The notes under the pieces: generated by a model
What the model was told of the DNA's origin: nothing
The model's database searches: none
The model's input: the letters and a program-made list of their open reading frames with translations, nothing else
Position numbers and translations under genes: made by a program
DNA from: Nipponacmea schrenckii
Taxonomy: Eukaryota > Mollusca > Gastropoda > Lottiidae
Assembly: GCA_030562195.1 (NCBI GenBank)
Contig: JAUJPP010000003.1
Location: 25,575,398-25,639,397 of the forward strand
Length of the DNA: 64,000 nt
Direction: 5' to 3'
Shown: one piece after another, positions 27,501 to 36,500 of the stretch
Layout: each line of letters begins with the position of its first letter
How positions within the stretch are numbered: position 1 is the stretch's first letter

Positions 27501-30500
27501 TTAGGGTTCTTTTTTCTGTGGTTAATTTTAAATTTAATACATTGATAAAACACATGGTTGAAAATCAAACTTTATTTTATCATAAATCATAATTCTATTT
27601 TCTGTCCTCTATTTCTCCTGAATAACTTTGAAATCAATTTAAAGACTGTACCACTAGGTTTTGTCAATATTGGACCAGTTATCGTTGAAAGGTTAAAAAT
27701 GACAATTGAATGCATCTGTCAATTGACTCTTATTTCTGAAAAGGTCAAAACAGTAATCACTTGATTTAATTGAATTAAATTAAGTGTACAAAAAATTTGA
27801 ATTTCAAACTTCAATTTTTGGATTTTAAAAACATATTTAAAGTTCTGGCCAAATGTCGTAACTATGTTGTCAAGTTTTTACACAATGATAGTATATTATA
27901 ATTAGATCACTACATATGTTTAGCTGTAGGTTGGATGGGCTGGCATGGAAAAAGTGTCTTTTGGGATAAGACAATAAACTGAGTCCCCAGGTGCTACTGT
28001 GAACCTTAAACATCCCTTAACAGTTAGAAACCGCTGAAATGAGTAGGCTGATGCTGCTGCCTTGACACAGTTTCCTTCATTGCACATTACATGGCATTGC
28101 CTGTCTTCATTAGCCTATAAGGACCACAAGTGTAGGTCCTAGAACCCCATTTTTTGTGCGCATCAGTGTGAAATAAAGGCTGTTGATTTAAAAATTCCCA
28201 ACCGGACATTTTATCATTTAAATAATGATCTTTTAGTTATTTTTATCAAGAATGCATGATAAATACACAAAATAAAGAGCAGATTTGAATAGAAAATGTC
28301 CTAAATATATATATTGTAGTAATCACTTTGGAAATGCAATCAGACATGACTGGTAAATACAAATAAATCAACAACCCTGATAGGAAGGTCACTTCACTCT
28401 TAAGGACCTTGTATAACCTTAACCTTATAACCTGAAAGCAATTTATGACTATTGTCAGCTTAACTTGTCACTTCCTTAAAGGGATAATAGCCGTTAGAAT
28501 ACACTCGTCCTACGTCTAATATTTGTGTTTAATATTTGTTCTTTAGGATAAGATCTTTTTGTTCATTTCATTGAAGACAGAACCCTGATAACATTAAGTT
28601 TAGTCCATCATATCTTTCATGTTTTGAGAGGACTTAAACTATATTTTATTGGCATTGCTAGTTTGAAAATAAAAATATCACCATGTTAAAGGTCCATTTT
28701 CACAAAATTTTAATTATCTTTACAAAGCTGAACTATTAATGAATCAATCAGTGAGTGAGGTCAAATCTCATGTTAGTGTTCCGTGTTAGTGTTAACCATC
28801 ACATAACATGAAATTCATTCTTCATGTTGATATACTGTGAACTCTGAGTAATCCGACATACTCGCTATTTATCGGTCCCGATATATGTCGGATTACTCAG
28901 AGTACACTGTATTATAACACCAAATTAACCATGTAACACTTACACAGAACACTAACACCAGATTTGAGCTCACCCATTGTCCCTATACCCCTCACACAGT
29001 ACCAACATACAGTCAAGTGGTTGGGTTTTCCTTTCTTCCTACAGCTCTGTAAGTTAAGTGTACCCATCAACTGTATGTTGGTACATTGTAGAATAGCTGT
29101 TAATGACTTAATAGACTCATTAATAATATAAAGGAAATCTAATTAGCAGTCAAAATGTTAACACTTTTAGTAGTAGTCAATGAGGACAGGTAACTCTGAA
29201 ACATCAGAATCTTTCATTCTCTGTCATATCATAGATTATCCTGTCTTAAATAAGATAAAGTTTATTATCCTTACTCTACCAGCTTAACAACTAGAGATAT
29301 ATATATCAGAGGCTGGTAAATGTCAGGAAGTTTCTGAATATAGTATATTCAATATACTTGCAAATAGGCAAGGTAAGGTGTATGGTGCCAAACTCGATAC
29401 AGTAGAAATTAGAATCGAATCGTGCCTAGTCTTGAATTCTTCTATATTCTTTTGTATCAATAATCCTGCACTGTACATTTCACCTCATCTAAGCTACTAG
29501 GCTAATGCCCATAGTAATAGGGATTGTAAAGCGGTGATTGTAACTTTTATGTACCATTTTTATAATATCTGTTAAAATCATTCCATTTTTCAATCAGATG
29601 TCTGCGGTTTTTGTGATTTCTCTAAAATTAAGTGTTTTATGACTTCACTATTACAAAAATTATTTAGAAAATCAAAGGCTTTTTGTGATAATGACAATCA
29701 TAAAATGATTAGTTTCAGTAAAATTGCAGGAACCACAGACACTGACTGAAATTTGAATGGTGCAAAAATGATAAGTTTCAGTGGAATTGCAGGAACCAAA
29801 GACACTGACTGAAATTGGAATGGTGCAAATTGATGCTATCAGTGTCTCTGATACCGTTTAAGAAAACCTCTTTACAATCCTTTTAAAAATCAAAAACTAG
29901 AATGTATTGTGAAAAATGTATTGAACTTACCATCAACCTCTGTGACCCTTCCTGCAACAGGTGTAATAATAACAGAAGACCTGGCACTAAATACTATACA
30001 CTTCTTCTTCTCTTGTGACTTGAAACAACTTTTAAATAACTTCATTTTACAATAGTAGTATTACAGTAATCTTCGGTACTCGTACACCAAATAGATAAAC
30101 TGATAGAGTTAAAGTACAAACTAACCCCAGAACTGTCACTTATGATGTGTCAACTAGTGAATAACATTTTATAATAACTAAGGTTTTATATAACTTGATA
30201 TTTAATTGGTTTTTATCTAATACTGGTTTTCATATACTGGAGAGATTAAACCCACATCATATTTCCTTTTTGTTGATCTTAAACCAGCATCTTTTTATTT
30301 AAATACAGAAAATTTAGAGTAAGGGTATCTTACACTTGTCATTTGTTTTGCTGGTGTCAATCATAGTAAAATTTCATAGATTGAATCTGACATTTTACAT
30401 TAAGTAGCCTACTTTTTATTGTTCAATTTTGTCTGAGAAATATTTTGACCAGACAAAAATAAAGCCAAATATCAAATAAAAAAAAATATATCTTTAATTT

Positions 30501-33500
30501 AATTGTACAGCATAGACAGGATCAGGAAACTTTGTCTCAAAATGTCCAGACAAAATACTCCCCACAAATATAACATCAGCCAGACAAAAATAGTTCTCAA
30601 GGTCATTCATAATTTCTCTCTGTTGTTTCAAGGATTTTTAAGAGGGGTTCGAAAACAAAAATTGAGTAATGAGGACACTAATAGCATCAATTTGTACCCA
30701 CTCAATTTGCAATCAGACATCTGTGCTTCCTGCAATTCCACTGAAAAAAAGTGTTTGATATTCACAAATTATGTACATGTATCTTTATGAGAGACACTGA
30801 TAAAGTCAATTAGCATCATTCTTATTTTCAACTGGACTTCTGAGGTTCCTGCAATTATTGGTAGTCAAGTTTTGAAGAAGCAAAACCCTTGTGCTAGAGA
30901 ACATATTCAATATACATGATGTCACATGATTTTCTAACTGACCAATCAATACAATTGCCTGTAGACTCTTTACATTTTGTTTTGTAATTTTTAACTCAAA
31001 CATCTAACATTTGAATAATAAATGAATTTGGGTTACCTGTTGGATAAAATTTTTTTATTTATTTGATAAATGAACTATGGGCTTACCTATGCATCAATAA
31101 GGAGGCAGAGTTGAAACATTAATGGGTTCTAGCAAGAAACCTACAGACTCACCTGATGGTAGGTGTTACATTTCATATTTTCATTTCAGATTTGTACTGA
31201 TATAAGATTGTTGGCTAATTTTAAAGAAATTGAAGAACCTTTTGAAAAAGAGCAAATAGGTGAGATAAAAATATTTAATGAAACTTTTATATATAAGTAA
31301 AATAAACTTTAAGTATAGAGTGTCATTGATCAAATAGGGCCTAAATGGACTACAGTTTTCATCGGATTTAAATGAAACTTTCTGTGATCAGTAATATTGA
31401 TGAGATCTCGCACAAGTTCGAAATTGGCCATTTTTCGATGAACGTTTTTTTTAGTTATTGCACTTGACTTAGCCAAAACGCGTAAAAAAATTGGCTTGTG
31501 AACACGATAGAGACTACAATTTTCATCAGATTTGAATGAAACTTGCTGTGATCATTTATATTGATTAGATCTTGAACAAGTTTGAAATTGGCGATTTTTC
31601 AATGAATGGTTTTTGAGTTATTGCACTTGACTTAGCCAAAACACGTCAAAATTGACTTGTGAACGCGATAGAGACTACAGTTTTCATCGGATTTAAATGA
31701 AACTTTCTGTGATCATTAATATTGATGAGATCTCGGACAAGTTCGAAATTGGCGATTTTTTCGATGAACGTTTTTTTTAGTTATTGGCCTTGACTAAGTC
31801 AAATTGCGTCAAAATTGGCTTGTGAACGCGATAGAGACTACAGTTTTCATCGGATTTAAATGAAACTTTCTGTGATCATTAATATTGATGAGATCTTGGA
31901 CAAGTTTGAAATTGGCGATTTTTCGATGAACGTTTTTTTTAGTTATTGCACTTGACTTAGCCAAAACGCGTCAAAATTGGCTTGTGAACGCGATAGAGAC
32001 TACAGTTTTCATCGGATTTAAATGAAACTTTCTGTGATCATTTATATTGATGAGATCTCGGACAAGTTCGAAATTGGCGATTTTTTCGATGAACGTTTTT
32101 TTTAGTTATTGCACTTGACTTAGCCAAAACGCGTCAAAATTGGCTTGTGAACGCGATAGAGACTACAGTTTTCATCGGATTTAAATGAAACTTTCTGTGA
32201 TCATTTATATTGATGAGATCTCGGACAAGTTCGAAATTGGCGATTTTTCGATGAACGTTTTTTTTAGTTATTGGCCTTGACTAAGTCAAATTGCGTCAAA
32301 ATTGGCTTGTGAACGCGATAGAGACTACAGTTTTCATCGGATTTAAATGAAACTTTCTGTGATCATTTATATTGATGAGATCTCGGACAAGTTCGAAATT
32401 GGCGATTTTTCGATGAACGTTTTTTTTAGTTATTGGCCTTGACTAAGTCAAAATGCGTCAAAATTGGCTTGTGAACGCGATAGAGACTACAGTTTTCATC
32501 AGATTTGAATGAAACTTGCTGTGATCATTTATATTGATGAGATCTTGGACAAGTTTGAAATTGGCGATTTTTCTATGAATGGTTTTTGAGTTATTGCACT
32601 TGACTTAGTCAAAACGCCTCAAAATTTGCTTGTGAAAGCGATAGAGATCACAATTTCCATTTGATTTGAATGAAATTTGGTGTTATTATTTATATTGATG
32701 AAATCTTGGACAAGTTCGAAATTGGTGATTTTTCAATGAATGGTTTTTGAGTTATTGCACTTTACTTAGACAAAACACCTCAAAATTGGCTTGTGAACGC
32801 GATAGAGATCACAATTTTCATTTGATTTGAATGAAATTTGGTGTTACCGTCATATTGATGAAATCTTGGACAAGTTTGATCTTGACGATTTTTGGGTGAA
32901 CGTTTTTTGAATTATTGGTCTTGACTAAGTCAAATTGTGTCGAAATAGACTTGTGAACACGATAGAGACAACAGTTTTCATCTGATTGGAATGAAATTTG
33001 GTGTGAACATTGAAGTTGATGTCATCTTGGTCAAGTTCGAAATTGACATTTAGATATACTGTTTTTGAGTTATTACACTTGACTTAGTCAAAACGTGGCT
33101 TGTGATTGCAATAGACAATACAGTTTTCATCTGATTTTAATGAAATTTGGTGTGAACATTTATATTGACGAGAACTTGGATTAGACCTAAATAATCTTAG
33201 AGTTTTTGCCTGTGTTAAAACAGAAAATATATTTTAAAGTGGGCGTATCTTGCTAGGCAACCACTTGTTGTTCCTTTATAGTGCCATGATGCCAGAACTC
33301 AAATGTTATGCCTTATACGAAATATTATTGTTAAATTTTCTTTTAGGATGACCTAAATTTGAAACTTAGCCGAAATGATTCTTAGTTCATCACTAGACTT
33401 ACCTGATATCAAATCAAACAACATGATTCCGGTTATAAATCAATATTACTAAGTTATAATCCATTAAATAAAAAGAGTGGTTTTTCAATAATTACTTAGT

Positions 33501-36500
33501 ATAATGTATATATTTTGTTACATAAAATCCGAGATTCTATTCTTTAGTCATGGAACTATGTCCAACTGATGAATATATACTCTTATTGACCAAGTCCAAT
33601 GCTATACCATACAACAAAAGTCCTATGATAATAGTCAATGCTGTATGAGTAATATATTTGATATTATATAGGATCCAGTGCTATGCCATATAAAAGAAAT
33701 CCTATGCGAAGTGAAAGATGTTGTTCTCTAGCCAGACATTTAATGTGTTTAATACAAGATCCATTGATGACTCAATCAGTACAGTGGATGGAGAGATCTT
33801 TAGATGACAGTGCAAATAGGTCAGATATTTCTTTCTAAAAAAAAACTGATTCTTTCTTTAAAATGAAATGATATGAAATAATCGAGTTTTACATCCTACT
33901 TTTGTGCACCTGATTTAGTTAATAAAGACAGGCAATACATGTAGTTTGCAATGAGGATAGCCTCATTATTTACCCGTTTATGATCTTCAGTTGTAAAAGT
34001 CTCACTGAAGGTCAATGTTATGCATAGATCAGTTTCTCAGCTCTGCCCCACCCTGGAGCCGCGGTGGCTTAGAGAGTTAGACACTTGCTCACTAAAATTG
34101 AGAGTCCAGGGTTCAATCCCAGCAAAGGTCCCTCGGTCCCTCGACAGTTGGAATTCCCAAAAAGAGTAGGCTAATGCTGCTGTCATGGCAAAATTTCCCT
34201 CATTGCATTCTGCATGGTATTGGTTGTCTTCATTAGCCCAAAAAGTGCAGAATAGTAGGAGGTAAAACTACATTCATTTAATTGTTTTTTGCCGCACCCC
34301 TGTCTATCAATTTTTCTTTTACAGGAGAATAAGTATAGCTGAATCGTTTCTAACAGCTGATTGTTTACTGGGAACGTTACAGAATATATTTGAAGGTTTA
34401 GTTGTTTATCCCAAGGTAGGTCTATTTTTGTGATGTGTGTCTGTTGTTGTGTAAGATTATTGAAACATCAGAATATGCAATTAGTGGTACTGGTTTTTTG
34501 GACGCCATGGGAACTCGAAATACCTTCTTTTTTATACGCCCACATAGAAATGTGGACGTATATTGTTGTCGCCCCTGTCCGTCGGTCCGTCGGTCCGTCG
34601 GTCCGTCGGTCCGTCGGTCCGTCTGTCAACAATTGTTTGTGGACACTGTAGAGACTACAGTTTTTATTGGAATTTCTTGAAACTTGGTATACTTGTTTAT
34701 AATCACTCAAGGAAGAACCCTATCGATTTTGGTATGATTCCGAAAAAAATTCCTGGAATTCTTGGACTTTGAATTTCAAATTGTTCTGTTTGTAAACAAA
34801 AGCTTGTGGACACTGTAGAGACTCCATTTCTTTATGAATCTTTTTGTAACTTGGTATATTTGTTTATTACCATCCAAGGAAGACCCCTATTGATTTTGAT
34901 ATGATTCTGAAAAAAATTCCTGGAATTCTGGAACTTGGAATTTCGAATGTACTGTTTCTCATCCGTCTGTCAACAATTGTTTGTGGACACTGTAGAGACT
35001 ACAGTTTTTATTGGATCTTCTTGAAACTTGGTATACATGTTTATTACCATTCAACGAAGACCCCTATCGATTTTGGTATGATTCCGAAAAAAATTCCTGG
35101 AATTCTTGAACTTTGAATTTCAAATTGTTCTGTTTGATAACAAAAGCTTGTGGACACTGTAGAGACTCCATTTTTTTATGAATCTTTTTGTAACTTGGTA
35201 TATTTGTTTATAACCATCCAAGGAAGAACCCTATTGATTTTGATATGATTCTGAAAAAAATTCCTGGAATTCTGGGACTTGGAATTTCGAATTGTACTGT
35301 TAGTCATCCGTCTGTCAATAATTGTTTGTGGACACTGTGGAGACTACAGGTTTCATTGGATTTTCTTGAAACTTGGTATACATGTTTATTATCATTCAAT
35401 GAAGACCCCTATTGATTTTGGTATGATTCCGAAAAAAATTCCTGGAATTCTTGGATTTGAATTTCAAATTGTTCTGTTTGTAAACAAAAGCTTGTGGACA
35501 CTGTAGAGACTCCATTTCTTTATGAATCTTTTTGTAACTTGGTATATTTGTTTATTACCATCCAAGGAAGACCCCTATTGATTTTGATATGATTCTGAAA
35601 AAAATTCCTGGAATTCTGAAAAAATTCCTGGAATTCTTGGATTTGAATTTCAAATTGTTCTGTTTGTAAACAAAAGCTTGTGGACACTGTAGAGACTCCA
35701 TTTCTTTATGAATCTTTTTGTAACTTGGTATATTTGTTTATTACCATCCAAGGAAGACCCCTATTGATTTTGATATGATTCTGAAAAAAATTCCTGGAAT
35801 TCTGGAACTTGGAATTTCAAATTGTACTGTTTGTCATCCGTCTGTCAACAATTGTTTGTGGACACTGTGGAGACTACAGTTTTTATTGGATTTTCTTGAA
35901 ACTTGGTATATATGTTTATTATCATTCAATGAAGACCCCTATCGATTTTGGTATAATTCCAAAAAAAATTCCTGGAATTCTGGGACTTGGAATTCGAAGT
36001 TGTTCTGTCTGTCTACAATTGCTTGTTGGCACTCTAGAGACTACAGTTTTTGATAGATCTCTTTGAAACTTTGTTTTTATATGCCCACATAGAAATATGG
36101 ACGTATATTGTTGTCGCCCCTGTCTGGAATTCTGTGACTTGGAAAAATTCCTGGGATCTCTTTGAAACTTTGTATACAATATGTTTATTATCACTCAAGG
36201 AAAAACCAATATACATTTTGGTCTGATTACGAAAAGAATTCCTGGAATTCTGTGACTTGGAAAAATTCCTGGAATTCTGGGACTTGGAATTTAAAGTTTT
36301 CTGTGTGTCGTCAATTGCTTGTAGACAATGCAGGAAGTACAGTTTTTTATATACCCAAATGGAAATTCGGAAGTATAATGTTGTTGCCCCTGTCCATCCG
36401 TCTGTTCGTCTGTCAGCCCGTTTGTTTGTGGACACTGTAGAGACTACAGTTTTTATAGAATTTTCTCATACTTGTTCATTATCATCTAAGGCAGACCCCT

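Noticed and set aside
34055..34140. Possible tRNA gene
   Set aside because: A- and B-box-like motifs are present, but there is no cloverleaf or 3' stem; it is a SINE head that recurs elsewhere.
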